The notes: generated by a model from the letters alone, not told the origin. Counted from the first letter of the stretch, positions 26,249 to 35,484 are shown. The stretch: 64,000 bases of DNA from an uncultured Lachnospiraceae bacterium (GCA_910577655.1 CAJTOW010000001.1:1-64000), one strand, 5' to 3'. Translations and numbers: made by a program.

Positions 26249-27283
26249 ATGGATTTATATAAAAAAATAAAAGAAAAAGCATATATTGTTGCGGAAATGT
26301 CTGCAAATCATGCAGGAAGCTTGGAACGGGCAAAAGAAATTATTCGAATAGCCAGGGAATCAGGGGCAGACTGTATTAAAATCCAGACGTATACGCCGGA
26401 CACCATGACCATTAACTGTGACAAACCGTATTTTCATATCAGTCATGGAACCTGGGCAGGAGAAAATCTGTATCATTTATATGAGCGTGCATATACACCC
26501 TGGAGTTGGCAAAAGGAACTGAAGGAAGAAGCAGACAGAGTGGGAATCGATTTCTTTTCTACACCCTTTGACAGAACTGCGGTTGATTTTCTGGAGAGTA
26601 TTGGGGTGGAATGTTATAAAATTGCATCCTTTGAACTGACAGATATTCCCCTGATTCAGTATGTAGCTTCAAAAGGGAAACCGGTAGTTTTGTCTACTGG
26701 TATGGCGTGTCTGGGGGAAATAGAAGCAGCAGTTCAGGCAGTGTATAGCCAGAATAATAAGCAGGTTATTCTTTTACACTGTGCAAGTGCATATCCGGCT
26801 ATTACGGACAGCATGAACCTGCGGACGATGGTAAATATGAGAGATACCTTTCAGGTTCCGGTTGGGCTGTCGGATCATTCTATGGGATCCATAGGGGCCG
26901 TAGCAGCAATAGCTTTGGGCGCTCGTATGATCGAAAAACATTTCTGTCTGGGAAGAGAAATTGAAAATCCAGATGCTTCTTTTTCCATGAATCCGAAAGA
27001 GTTTAGACAGATGGTTTCGGACATCCGACAAGCTGAGAAAGCAATTGGAAAGGTCTGGTATGGTCCTACAGAACAGGAAAGGGACAGCCTTGATTTTAGA
27101 CGCTCTGTTTTTTGTGTTGCGGATATAAAGAAGGGAGAGAGGATTACAGAAGAAAATATACGGATTATCCGTCCAGGCTATGGTGCTGCACCCAGGTATT
27201 TTCTGGAAATGTTGGGGCAGTCAGCGCTTTGCGATATAGAGCGGGGGACTCCGTTAAAGATGGATATGATTGGAAATATGTAA
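26249..27283 (+). CDS. pseI: Nonulosonic acid synthase (pseudaminate synthase), PseI
   Basis: A 344-residue NeuB-family TIM-barrel synthase that condenses the 6-carbon amino sugar with PEP into the 9-carbon acid. Visible landmarks are AEMSANHAGSLERAKEII (about 14-31), DCIKIQTYTPDTM (about 41-53), DFFSTPFDRTAVDFLE and LHCASAYP (about 177-184) for PEP binding, and a C-terminal SAF (antifreeze-like) domain about 282-344 (RSVFCVADIKKGERIT). It sits in the operon between pseF and the formyltransferase-like gene. The pattern RRSVF and the long SAF end fit PseI and NeuB alike; the neighbours pseB, pseG and pseC make the pseudaminate branch the better call. Confidence 0.88.
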   Translation: MDLYKKIKEKAYIVAEMSANHAGSLERAKEIIRIARESGADCIKIQTYTPDTMTINCDKPYFHISHGTWAGENLYHLYERAYTPWSWQKELKEEADRVGIDFFSTPFDRTAVDFLESIGVECYKIASFELTDIPLIQYVASKGKPVVLSTGMACLGEIEAAVQAVYSQNNKQVILLHCASAYPAITDSMNLRTMVNMRDTFQVPVGLSDHSMGSIGAVAAIALGARMIEKHFCLGREIENPDASFSMNPKEFRQMVSDIRQAEKAIGKVWYGPTEQERDSLDFRRSVFCVADIKKGERITEENIRIIRPGYGAAPRYFLEMLGQSALCDIERGTPLKMDMIGNM

Positions 27284-27322
27284 TGAATGGGGCTTGTATA
27301 GTCTTGTGGATGGAGGCAGGGC

Positions 27323-28006
27323 GTGAGAGTTATCATTGCTACAATAAAATCTTGGAATATTGAAAATGCAGAAAGATTGAGAAAAAAATATGTGGGAGAA
27401 CATGAAATTCTGGTCTTGACGGACCGGAAGGAATTATGCCTAGAACAGCTTGGGACATTTAAACCGGATTTTATTTTCTTTCCACACTGGTCGTATATCA
27501 TTCCGCCTGAGATATTTGAAAAATATATCTGTGTTGTTTTTCATATGACGGATTTGCCTTATGGACGTGGAGGGAGCCCGCTCCAGAATCTGATCGTTAG
27601 AGGGAATACCAAAACAAAAATATCTGCAATCAGGGTAGAACAGGAAGTGGATGCAGGTCCTATTTATATGAAAGAGGAAGTGTCACTGGAAGGAAATGCA
27701 AGAGAAATTTTTGAAAAAATTTCTCATATTATATTTGAAAGAATGATACCACGTTTTTGGGAGGAACATCTGGAACCCAAAGAACAACAGGGAGAACCTA
27801 TCTTTTTCAAACGCAGGACACCACAAGAAAGTGAGTTAAAGCCCGGGCAGAGCCTGATAGAAATTTATGATTATATCCGTATGCTGGATGCAGAAGGATA
27901 TCCGAATGCATTTTTGGATTTTGGGGCTTATCGTCTGTCTTTTCAGAACGCTAAATTGAGTGACGGCAGACTATCAGCAAATGTAATATGGGAGGAAAGA
28001 CATTGA
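27323..28006 (+). CDS. Formyltransferase-like enzyme in the place of PseH
   Basis: A 227-residue protein resembling the formyl_trans_N family (methionyl-tRNA or sugar N-formyltransferases). The core VVFHMTDLPYGRGGSPLQN (about 74-92) replaces the usual HxSLLPxYRG-like motif, followed by VDAGPIYMKEE and HIIFERM; the C-terminal part resembles the sugar formyltransferase end (IYDYIRMLDAEGYPNAF). The start is GTG 27323 behind GGAGG. In canonical pseudaminic acid pathways PseH acetylates the 4-amino sugar; no GNAT-type PseH is present here, so this enzyme may formylate it (from 10-formyl-THF). The adjacent PIG-L deacetylase supports remodelling of acyl groups. The substrate is inferred, not seen. 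Confidence 0.7.
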   Translation: MRVIIATIKSWNIENAERLRKKYVGEHEILVLTDRKELCLEQLGTFKPDFIFFPHWSYIIPPEIFEKYICVVFHMTDLPYGRGGSPLQNLIVRGNTKTKISAIRVEQEVDAGPIYMKEEVSLEGNAREIFEKISHIIFERMIPRFWEEHLEPKEQQGEPIFFKRRTPQESELKPGQSLIEIYDYIRMLDAEGYPNAFLDFGAYRLSFQNAKLSDGRLSANVIWEERH

Positions 28007-28686
28007 ATAAGATTCTTGTAGTTGCAGCGCATCCAGACGATGAAGTGTTAGGCGCGGGGGCGACGGTTGCAAGGAGAATTGCAGAAGGGGACCAGGCCTT
28101 TGCCCTGATTCTGGGAGAAGGCCAGACATCCCGTTGGGATAAAAGGACGGAGGCAGATACCAATGCCGTTCAGGAGCTGCATAGAAACACTTTGGAAGCA
28201 GCGGAAATAATTGGATTCGAAAATGTGTATTTTGAAAATCTTCCAGATAACCGGTTTGACAGTGTAGACTTGCTGGATGTGGTAAAATGCATAGAAAAAT
28301 ATATACAGAAAGTCCAGCCGGGTATTATTTATACCCATCATTCACATGACCTGAATATTGATCATAGGATTACATTTGAGGCCGTGCTTACAGCCACCAG
28401 ACCAGTGAGAAAGTGTCCGGTAAAGGAAATTTATACATTTGAGACGGTTTCTTCCACAGAATGGAATTTTGGAAACAGACAGCATATGTTTTATCCAAAT
28501 GTGTTTATGGATGTCAGTGATTTTATGAAGATTAAGATACGGGCAATGGAGAAGTATTGTTCAGAACTGTGCTGTTTTCCACATCCACGTTCTATAGAGA
28601 CATTGGAAGCTGGGGCAAAAAGATGGGGGAGTACTGTAGGGAAAAACTATGCTGAAGCATTTGAACTGATTCGAAAGGTTGAATAG
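28003..28686 (+). CDS. PIG-L/LmbE-family deacetylase
   Basis: A 227-residue zinc-dependent N-deacetylase of the GlcNAc-PI deacetylase family. It has AAHPDDEVLGAGAT (about 7-20; the H-P-D-D-E metal site) and THHSHDLNIDH (about 109-119) with the further metal His. I chose TTG 28003 because GGAGGAAAG lies 6 bases upstream and overlap with the previous gene is only 4 bases; the in-frame ATG at 27988 lies within the Shine-Dalgarno itself. It could remove an N-acetyl group to let another acyl group, such as formyl, be added. Confidence 0.8.
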   Translation: MNKILVVAAHPDDEVLGAGATVARRIAEGDQAFALILGEGQTSRWDKRTEADTNAVQELHRNTLEAAEIIGFENVYFENLPDNRFDSVDLLDVVKCIEKYIQKVQPGIIYTHHSHDLNIDHRITFEAVLTATRPVRKCPVKEIYTFETVSSTEWNFGNRQHMFYPNVFMDVSDFMKIKIRAMEKYCSELCCFPHPRSIETLEAGAKRWGSTVGKNYAEAFELIRKVE

Positions 28687-28697
28687 GGATTGAGCAC

Positions 28698-29426
28698 ATG
28701 GATATTATCATTACAGGAGCAACAGGAGGGATTGGCCGGTGCCTGGTAGATTGTGCACTGGCAAGCAATACTACGGAAAGAGTATATTGCCGGTATAGGG
28801 ATGAGCAGAAATTTCGTAATCTTTTTGGTCAGCGCAATACCAAAATTGTAGAAGAAAAGCACGATGCACGTTATTTGGAAGAAAGTTCCAGTATAATTAA
28901 CGAATTATATAGAAATAGACCTCAGAGTCTGGCCTGCATTTACACAATGTTCACAATCCAGCCAATTAAGAGAATGGGTACTTATAATACAGAAGAACTG
29001 AAAGATAATTTATATACAAATGTCCTGGACCTAATGGTTCTTACAAATGCTCTTCTTCGTTTTCGACAGGAATGCTCTGTACAGCTTAGGCTTATTAATA
29101 TTGATAGTGGGGCCGCCTATAAACCACTGGAGGGATGGGCAATGTATTCGGCTTCGAAAGCTTATGTCAATATGATCCTGAAGACTGTGCAGTTGGAAAA
29201 TCCAGATATAAAGATTGTAACTTATGAACCTGGTGTAGTGGATACACAAATGCAGGAAATCATTCGCAAGACGGATGAAAAGGTTTTTGGGCAGGTAGAC
29301 AGATTCAACGAGTATTTCCGGAAAAAGCAGCTTCATAGACCGGATGAAATCGCAAAGGATATTTGGGAACGTTTTGTAGAAAGCTGGGAAGGTATAAAAT
29401 TTAATGAAGGTTATGATCAGACATGA
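28698..29426 (+). CDS. Short-chain dehydrogenase/reductase of the glycan island
   Basis: A 242-residue classical-type SDR: TGATGGIG near 7-14, then the catalytic Ser, Tyr and Lys in NIDSGAAYKPLEGWAMYSASKAYVN (about 133-157), and PGVVDTQMQ near 178-186. It overlaps the phosphoesterase start by 4 bases (ATGA), hence tight coupling. It likely oxidises or reduces a sugar intermediate of the nonulosonic pathway, but no specific substrate is known. Confidence 0.82.
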   Translation: MDIIITGATGGIGRCLVDCALASNTTERVYCRYRDEQKFRNLFGQRNTKIVEEKHDARYLEESSSIINELYRNRPQSLACIYTMFTIQPIKRMGTYNTEELKDNLYTNVLDLMVLTNALLRFRQECSVQLRLINIDSGAAYKPLEGWAMYSASKAYVNMILKTVQLENPDIKIVTYEPGVVDTQMQEIIRKTDEKVFGQVDRFNEYFRKKQLHRPDEIAKDIWERFVESWEGIKFNEGYDQT

Positions 29427-30115
29427 AATTTGCTATTTTTTCCGATATTCATGGAAATATATATGCTTTGCGGGCGATGCTCAACCAGCTTAAGGATTCT
29501 GACTTAATGGGCTATATTTTTTGCGGGGACATAATGGGATATTTCCCACACCAAAAACAGGTTATAGAATGTCTGAAAAAAATTCCGAATCTTTATTCCG
29601 TGATGGGAAATCATGATTTTTATTACATAAACAGTAGGAATGATCATAGGAAGCAGGCATTGTATGCAAAACAATATGGAAGAAATTATTTGAATATTCT
29701 GACAGATTCTCAACTGCGTTATTTAACCAATTTGCCTGCGATGCAAAAATTTCAGTATAAAGAAACGAAAGTTCTGGTTGTGCATGGTGCAGTAGGAAAT
29801 TGTTTGGAGGGGAGGATATATCCGGATACTTCTATAAGATGGGAACAATACAAAATGTACAACCTGGTTATTTTGGGGCATACACATTACCGGATGTATG
29901 CAAAAAATGGGGAGACTGTTGTTATCAATCCAGGATCTCTGGGTCAGCCAAGAGATTTTAATGGGTACAGTTATTGTGTTGTGGATGTGGAGACACAAAA
30001 GGCAGAATTTTTGAAAGTAGAGATAGACGAGAACCAGCTTTTAAAAGATTTGGTTGACAATGGTGAAGATAAAACCTTGATAAGCTATTTGAAAAGCAAA
30101 ATGGAGGGAATTTGA
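29423..30115 (+). CDS. Metallophosphoesterase of the YfcE/MJ0936 type
   Basis: A 230-residue cytosolic calcineurin-like phosphatase: FSDIHGN (about 6-12), GDIMG near 35, MGNHDFY near 61-67, VVHGAVGN near 116 and GHTHYRM near 151-157 give the full two-metal set. It overlaps the SDR upstream by 4 bases and abuts the ATP-grasp gene (shared TGATG), so all three seem co-translated. It could act as the 9-phosphate phosphatase or in turnover of a phospho-sugar, but no direct evidence. Confidence 0.82.
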   Translation: MKFAIFSDIHGNIYALRAMLNQLKDSDLMGYIFCGDIMGYFPHQKQVIECLKKIPNLYSVMGNHDFYYINSRNDHRKQALYAKQYGRNYLNILTDSQLRYLTNLPAMQKFQYKETKVLVVHGAVGNCLEGRIYPDTSIRWEQYKMYNLVILGHTHYRMYAKNGETVVINPGSLGQPRDFNGYSYCVVDVETQKAEFLKVEIDENQLLKDLVDNGEDKTLISYLKSKMEGI

Positions 30116-31086
30116 TGAATAAACGATACCTGATAACTGCTATGGGAGGGGATATTGGAGACAGTGTTGTTTGCTGTTTAAATAGAGAATACGGCAAAAG
30201 CCATTTGGCAGGATGTGATATTACCCCTTTTGTGCCAGGATATGACCAGGTGGAAAATTTCTTTCTGGTACCGCCCTTCGTGGAAGAAGATAGGTACATA
30301 AAGTCGATTTTGGAAAAGTGTGCACAATATAAAATCACCCATGTTCTTCCAATGACGGAGGGCGAAATAAAAGTTTTTGACCGGAAGCGAGAAGTATTTT
30401 CCCAGGCAGGTATCGGTCTGATGATCCATAATTCCAGAATACTAGATGTGGCCCTTAGCAAATGTAAGACAGCAAAGGCGGTAGAGAAAATGGGGCTGTA
30501 TAGTCCCAAAACATGGAGCAGGAATGTTGACTTTACAGAACTCCGTTATCCGGTGATGGTAAAGCCCGACTGCGGGTGTGGTTCAACCGGTGTCTGTGTT
30601 GCCGGGAATGTCCGAGAATGCCAGGATGCAGTTTCAAGTATACAGGATGCTGTTATCCAGGAGTATGTTGGAACTTCTCATGATGAATATACGGTAGGAA
30701 TATTTTCCAGTGGGAAAACGGTTGTGTCAATTGCTTTCAGGCGGACCCTGCAGCATGGAATGAGCAGGGTTGTGGAGTATGTGAAAGATGAAAAAATCCA
30801 GGAAATAGCAAAAACAGTAGCAGATTATTTTGTCTTGAAAGGTTCTCTGAACATCCAGATGCGGAAGCAAAACGGAGAATATTATATTTTTGATATTAAT
30901 CCGAGAATATCAAGTACAGTTGGCTTTCGATATGAGATGGGGTTTAAAGATTTAATTTGGTGGCTTGAACTGATGGATCATGATGAAACCGATATTTCAT
31001 ATATTCCGGAAGAACTGCCAGTCATAGGTATCCGCACTTATAGGGAGAAGCTGTTCAGAACCCGGTTTCCGGATGCAGAATTGTAG
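30115..31086 (+). CDS. ATP-grasp domain enzyme of the glycan island
   Basis: A 323-residue ATP-grasp ligase. An N-terminal Rossmann-type domain (about 1-110, YLITAMGGDIGDSVVCCL) is followed by a carbamoyl-phosphate-synthase-L-like ATP-grasp region: YPVMVKPDCGCGSTGVCVA (about 144-162), IQEYVGTSHDEYTVGIF, and the C-terminal metal site NIQMRKQNGEYYIFDINPRIS (about 245-265). ATP-grasp enzymes join a carboxylate to an amine or thiol; in a nonulosonic cluster the substrate could be the sugar acid or an amino acid used as N-acyl decoration. ATG 30115 follows GGAGGG and overlaps the upstream stop. Confidence 0.78.
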   Translation: MNKRYLITAMGGDIGDSVVCCLNREYGKSHLAGCDITPFVPGYDQVENFFLVPPFVEEDRYIKSILEKCAQYKITHVLPMTEGEIKVFDRKREVFSQAGIGLMIHNSRILDVALSKCKTAKAVEKMGLYSPKTWSRNVDFTELRYPVMVKPDCGCGSTGVCVAGNVRECQDAVSSIQDAVIQEYVGTSHDEYTVGIFSSGKTVVSIAFRRTLQHGMSRVVEYVKDEKIQEIAKTVADYFVLKGSLNIQMRKQNGEYYIFDINPRISSTVGFRYEMGFKDLIWWLELMDHDETDISYIPEELPVIGIRTYREKLFRTRFPDAEL

Positions 31087-31156
31087 GAGTATGGAATCAG
31101 ATTGAGGTTCTCTGGATGGTTATAAGTGTATAGAAATATGGGGAAGTGGAAGAGGA

Positions 31157-32179
31157 ATGTTATATATTCGAACAGATATGAATTCTGTCATTGCAACCGG
31201 ACATGTGATGCGATGCCTTGCAATTGCAGATGCAGCAAAGGAAATCGGAGAAAACACTACATTTATTGTTGCAGATGACCAGGCAGACCATATGATCCGA
31301 AAACGTGGATATGAAACGATTATCCTCCGGACCAGATGGGATAATATGGAGATGGAGCTTGATAGATTACAAAGCATAATTCATGAACAGAGGATCAGGG
31401 CTTTGTTGGTTGACAGTTATCAGGTTACCCAGCCTTATCTCCAGACGCTATCCGACTGGGTAAACGTAGTTTACATAGATGATTTGGATAGTTTTTGCTA
31501 TCCGGTACATACCCTGGTCTGTTATGTTAATTACTGGGAAAATTTCTGCCACAAACAGAAATATAGGCAGACAAAGCTTCTGCTTGGTTCCAACTATATT
31601 CCCCTTGGCCAGCCATTCAAAAATTGTGAAAGAAAGATAATAAAGGCATATGCGGAAAACCTTCTGGTTTTGTCAGGGGGGACCGATCATTTTCACTTGC
31701 TTGACGGATTTCTGGAATGTATAAACAAGATGCGCTTCCAAAGGATTGACGTAATATGTGGTATGTATTATCAGGGGGTTAGACAGCTGGAGAGCCGTTT
31801 TGGTGGATATTCGAATATACACATCCATCAGTCAGTTGATAATATTGTAGCGTATATGCGGCGTGCTGATATGGCTGTTTCCGCAGGAGGGACTACTTTA
31901 TATGAACTTTGTGCATGTGGAACCCCAACGATATCCTACTCCTTTGCAGATAACCAGTTAAACAACGTTCGGCAGTTCCAGAAAGATGGTTTGATTGATT
32001 ATGCAGGAGATGTACGAAGTACAGATATATTTGGAACAGCAGCCAGACTGCTGGACCAGTATTATGGTCAGGCATCCTTACGGGAAGAACGTTCCAGAAA
32101 TATGCAGAAACTAATTGATGGGAAAGGTGCAACGCGGATTGCGGAAGAAATGAAAGAACTGTCCTGTCCAAACGGATAA
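31157..32179 (+). CDS. pseG: UDP-sugar hydrolase, PseG
   Basis: A 340-residue GT-B fold nucleotide-sugar hydrolase of the PseG family. It starts MLYIRTDMNSVIATGHVMRCLAIA (the G-H-x-MR loop near 15-19), then YIDDLD near 110 and the C-terminal UDP-binding half with VSAGGTTLYELCACGTPTISY (about 243-263). PseG removes UDP from the diamino-sugar before the PEP condensation. Its presence is the best single sign that the cluster makes pseudaminic acid and not CMP-legionaminate. It is preceded by a 70-base gap and GGAAGAGGA. Confidence 0.87.
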   Translation: MLYIRTDMNSVIATGHVMRCLAIADAAKEIGENTTFIVADDQADHMIRKRGYETIILRTRWDNMEMELDRLQSIIHEQRIRALLVDSYQVTQPYLQTLSDWVNVVYIDDLDSFCYPVHTLVCYVNYWENFCHKQKYRQTKLLLGSNYIPLGQPFKNCERKIIKAYAENLLVLSGGTDHFHLLDGFLECINKMRFQRIDVICGMYYQGVRQLESRFGGYSNIHIHQSVDNIVAYMRRADMAVSAGGTTLYELCACGTPTISYSFADNQLNNVRQFQKDGLIDYAGDVRSTDIFGTAARLLDQYYGQASLREERSRNMQKLIDGKGATRIAEEMKELSCPNG

Positions 32180-32195
32180 GAAAGGGTAAAAAATT

Positions 32196-33329
32196 ATGTA
32201 CAAATATATTCCCTATGGGAGGCAATGCATTGACGAGTATGATATACAAGCCGTGACAGATGTGCTAAGATCAGATTATCTTACCACAGGTCCTAAAGTT
32301 GAAGAATTTGAACGGAAGGTATCAGAGTATATAGGGGCTAGCTATGCTGTGGCTGTTTCTAATGGAACAGCCGCTCTGCATGCTGCCTGCTTTGCAGCAG
32401 GAATCGGTCCAGGAGACGAAGTAATCACAACACCGCTTACCTTTGCAGCATCTGCTAATTGTGTTTTATATTGTGGTGGTACCCCGGTATTTGCAGATAT
32501 TGATCCATATACTTACAATTTGGATCCGAAAGATGTCCAAAAGAAGATTACATCACGGACAAAAGCGATCATTCCAGTTCACCTATCTGGCCAGCCGTGT
32601 GATATGGATTCCATCCATCAGATTGCAAAGGAATATCATCTGACTGTTATTGAGGACGGAGCACATGCTCTTGGTTCGGAGTATAAAGGAAGAAAAATAG
32701 GATGTCTGTCTGATATGACTACCTTCAGTTTTCATCCAGTTAAGCCAGTGACAACAGGAGAAGGCGGGATGATCGCTACGGATAATAAGGCTTTGTATCA
32801 GAGGCTTCTGCTGTTCCGTTCTCATGGCATTACCAGGGATCCGGCTATAATGAAGAGAACCGATGGGGCATGGTATTATGAACAGTTATTATTGGGATAT
32901 AATTACCGCATTACAGATATCCAGTGTGCACTTGGTATTAGCCAGATGGGAAAACTGGATAGATTTATAAAAGTACGCCGGGAACTGGTGCAACGGTATG
33001 ACAAGGCATTTGATGGATGTGACAATATTATCAGGCCATACCAGATGCCGGAAACCAGGAGTGCATGGCATTTGTATATTATTCAAATCATGCATCATGA
33101 CAGAAAGGAAATATTTGAAAGACTGAGGGATAAAGGAATTGGAGTAAATGTGCATTATATTCCTATATACAAACACCCCTATTATCAGAAACATGGATAT
33201 GCGGGGATTTACTGTGAAAATGCGGAAAAATTGTATCAGAGGATGTTAAGTTTACCATTATATCCATCATTATCATATGAGGAACAGGATTATGTTGTTC
33301 AGTGTGTAGAAAATGTTCTGAAAGAGTAA
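32196..33329 (+). CDS. pseC: UDP-4-keto-sugar aminotransferase, PseC (DegT/DnrJ/EryC1 family)
   Basis: A 377-residue PLP-dependent aminotransferase. Landmarks are VAVSNGTAALHAACFAAGIGPGDEVITTPLTFAASANC, EDGAHALGSEYKGRKIG, and the PLP lysine in FSFHPVKPVTTGEGG (about K182), then YNYRITDIQCALGISQMGKLD. It adds the 4-amino group to the PseB product. As last island gene of the AT-rich block it completes B-C-(H replacement)-G-I-F. The gap before the DUF4422 gene is 48 bases. Confidence 0.9.
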   Translation: MYKYIPYGRQCIDEYDIQAVTDVLRSDYLTTGPKVEEFERKVSEYIGASYAVAVSNGTAALHAACFAAGIGPGDEVITTPLTFAASANCVLYCGGTPVFADIDPYTYNLDPKDVQKKITSRTKAIIPVHLSGQPCDMDSIHQIAKEYHLTVIEDGAHALGSEYKGRKIGCLSDMTTFSFHPVKPVTTGEGGMIATDNKALYQRLLLFRSHGITRDPAIMKRTDGAWYYEQLLLGYNYRITDIQCALGISQMGKLDRFIKVRRELVQRYDKAFDGCDNIIRPYQMPETRSAWHLYIIQIMHHDRKEIFERLRDKGIGVNVHYIPIYKHPYYQKHGYAGIYCENAEKLYQRMLSLPLYPSLSYEEQDYVVQCVENVLKE

Positions 33330-33377
33330 ATAAGACAGACATCATAAGCTGTGCATCAAAAAGGAAGGGGAATAACA

Positions 33378-34463
33378 ATGAACCTGGTAATCTACGGCGC
33401 CCAGGCCATTGCTCTGGGCGCATACGAAGCAATACATAAGCTGTATCCGGTCAGGGAGATTTCCTGCTTTCTGGTGACACAGCGTGGCAATAACGGGGAA
33501 TCCCTGGCCGGACTCCCGGTTGTGGAACTGGAGGCATTTGCCCGCGGTCTCTCTGCGGAAGAGAAGGAGCGTACAGAAATCCTGATCGCCACACCGGAAA
33601 ATATCATGGCGGAGATCGAGAAGAGTCTGGAAGACCATGGGCTGTACTGCCATGTCCGTCTTACCTCCCAACGCTGGGCAGAGCTGATGAGCTACCATTA
33701 TGTGTGCGGCCAGGAGTTTCTGCCTTTGTCGGCGTTGCCGGTGGGATATCATAGGGCCGGGATGCATCTGTTTATGGCAAAGTTTTATAGGGACAAGTCT
33801 CTGGCCGGAGGGTATTCCATGCCGGAATGGGTGACGCCGATTCAGGTGGGAGCAGCCTTGTGCAGAGAGCGGGTTGCCAACATTTTGGACAGTGACGGGG
33901 AGCATATATCTGGGAAGAATGGAAATTATTCGGAACTGACAGCTCTGTACTGGATCTGGAAAAACCGTTTGCTGACAGGGGCGGCAGACGAGAGATGGGA
34001 ATATTATGGGCTGGCTCATTACCGGAGGATTTTGGAACTTTCGGAAGATGATGTGCTGCGGCTGGCAGACAATGATGTGGATGTGGTGCTTCCTTATCCT
34101 ATGCCTTACGAGCCGGATATCCAGGTCCACCATGAACGGTATCTGAAGCAGGAGGACTGGGATGCAGTGGTGAAGGCGGTATCGGAGCTTTGGCCGGAGT
34201 ATATGCAGGAGTTTTCCGCTGTGTTGCAGCAGAAGTATCTGTACAATTACAATATTATGCTGGCCAGGAAGAAGGTATTGGCAGAGTACTGCGGATGGCT
34301 GTTCCCCATTCTGGAGCGAGTGGAGGAGTTAAGCATTCCCAAAGGAAAAGAGCGGAGTGACCGGTATATCGGATATGTGGGGGAGACCCTGGCTACCTTG
34401 TATTTTATGTCCAAAAGGGGCAGGCTGAATATTGTCCATGCAGGATGCAGGTTTTTGACGTAA
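33378..34463 (+). CDS. DUF4422-domain glycosyltransferase-like protein
   Basis: A 361-residue protein: an N-terminal Rossmann-like part (MNLVIYGAQAIALGAYEAI, about 1-120), then the DUF4422 domain found in surface polysaccharide loci, with NYSELTALYWIWKN (about 187-200), YYGLAHYRRIL (about 214-224) and YNYNIMLARK (about 293-302). The ATG at 33378 has AAGGAAGGGG. Codon use is GC-richer than the pse genes and like the core genome, so it may not belong to the transferred block, although its domain suits glycan transfer. Family function is little known. Confidence 0.8.
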   Translation: MNLVIYGAQAIALGAYEAIHKLYPVREISCFLVTQRGNNGESLAGLPVVELEAFARGLSAEEKERTEILIATPENIMAEIEKSLEDHGLYCHVRLTSQRWAELMSYHYVCGQEFLPLSALPVGYHRAGMHLFMAKFYRDKSLAGGYSMPEWVTPIQVGAALCRERVANILDSDGEHISGKNGNYSELTALYWIWKNRLLTGAADERWEYYGLAHYRRILELSEDDVLRLADNDVDVVLPYPMPYEPDIQVHHERYLKQEDWDAVVKAVSELWPEYMQEFSAVLQQKYLYNYNIMLARKKVLAEYCGWLFPILERVEELSIPKGKERSDRYIGYVGETLATLYFMSKRGRLNIVHAGCRFLT

Positions 34464-34520
34464 TCATCATGGGAAACGCAGTCTTTTTAATTAGGTATAC
34501 ATATCGCCGGGAGGATATGT

Positions 34521-34553
34521 CGTAACAGTTCAGATACCCCCTGAACTGTTACG
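34521..34553. repeat. Palindrome family A copy
   Basis: CGTAACAGTTCAG (34521-34533), loop ATACCCC, CTGAACTGTTACG (34541-34553): a perfect 13-bp stem. Confidence 0.75.
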
Positions 34554-34591
34554 ATATGCCTGCTTAATCATTTACTTTGCTGTGATTTTCG

Positions 34592-35130
34592 TTGCAATTT
34601 TTCTCCCATATGCTATACTTTATACATCTTATTAATCAGAGGTTCCGGTGGATTCCCACCGCAGGTTTCAAATCCGATTTTCAATTTAATCTCATTATTT
34701 TTGCAGGAGTATTATCCACGGGAATGGCCCTGTTTGCGGAGAGGCACCAGGATTATCTGCGAAAGTATACAGAATTGAGAAATGAAAAGGTGAAAAACCG
34801 TCCCATACCGTATCTGCATGGAGTAAGGAAGATGGATTCAGCCTGGGGTAAAAGGCTGTGGGGGAGAAAGGCGGATTATGTGCTGGCACTGAAAGGAAAC
34901 CAGGGAACATAGAAAGTATGCATTAGCATCTGGATGTGATATCCTATGAAGGTGAAAACCCAACCACAGATAAAATAGCAGCCCAGAATCTGAACATCAT
35001 AAGAAAATGCAGTCTGAGGATCTTGAAAATGACGGATGTATCAAGAAATAAAAGGTTGTCAATGAAAAAGAAACGGTATGTGATTGGTCTACGTCCAATA
35101 AAGCATTTAGAAGAGATGCTAAACGTTTAA
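34592..35130 (+). pseudogene. ISAs1-type transposase remnants
   Basis: Two stretches recall ISAs1/H-repeat transposases but are far too short and out of register: MALFAERHQDYLRKYTEL plus a KADYVLALKGNQGT end in frame 34592-34912, and a C-terminal NIIRKCSLRILKMTDVSRNKR-like stretch in 34936-35130. The DDE core is missing, so it is decayed. The remaining parts of the gap 34464-35484 hold family A palindromes and no other gene I can see. Confidence 0.6.
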
Positions 35131-35250
35131 ATGTGGCAAAAATAAAATCAGGTAAGGGGAACCATTCATGCATTGATCGTGTGTTATCTTTGTTCTGTAT
35201 TTACAGAATAAGTTTTTTTTGTTATACTCCTTATTATATGTAAAGACGGG

Positions 35251-35384
35251 TAACAGTTCAGATAGGTCTGCGCACTCGCTGCGCTGACCGTACGAAAATG
35301 TAGTGGCCGGAGGGCATCTGCCCCATCGCGCAGCGATTTTCATGGGCAGATACCGTAACAGTTCAAGGGGTATCTGAACTGTTA
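35251..35384. repeat. Composite palindrome family A element
   Basis: TAACAGTTCAGATA at 35251-35264 is the exact reverse complement of 35371-35384, and a full inner copy lies at 35356-35384. So one half-copy and one complete copy bracket ~90 bases of hairpin-rich sequence. Confidence 0.6.
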
Positions 35385-35484
35385 TAAAAACGGAGCAATA
35401 GTCCGGCAGGGCCGGATCAGAGAGAGACAGGGAAATTCCCTTACAGGAGCCGTTGCAAAACGAAGTGGGAAAAGGCAGGGCAAT

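Noticed and set aside
24477..33329. A legionaminic or sialic acid pathway
   Set aside because: PseB-type dehydratase and a PseG hydrolase point to the pseudaminate route; no NeuC-like or GlmU-like (Ptm) genes are seen.
34592..35130. Two separate small genes (106 and 64 residues)
   Set aside because: Both match pieces of an ISAs1-type transposase without its core and lack good ribosome-binding sites; treated as one decayed gene.
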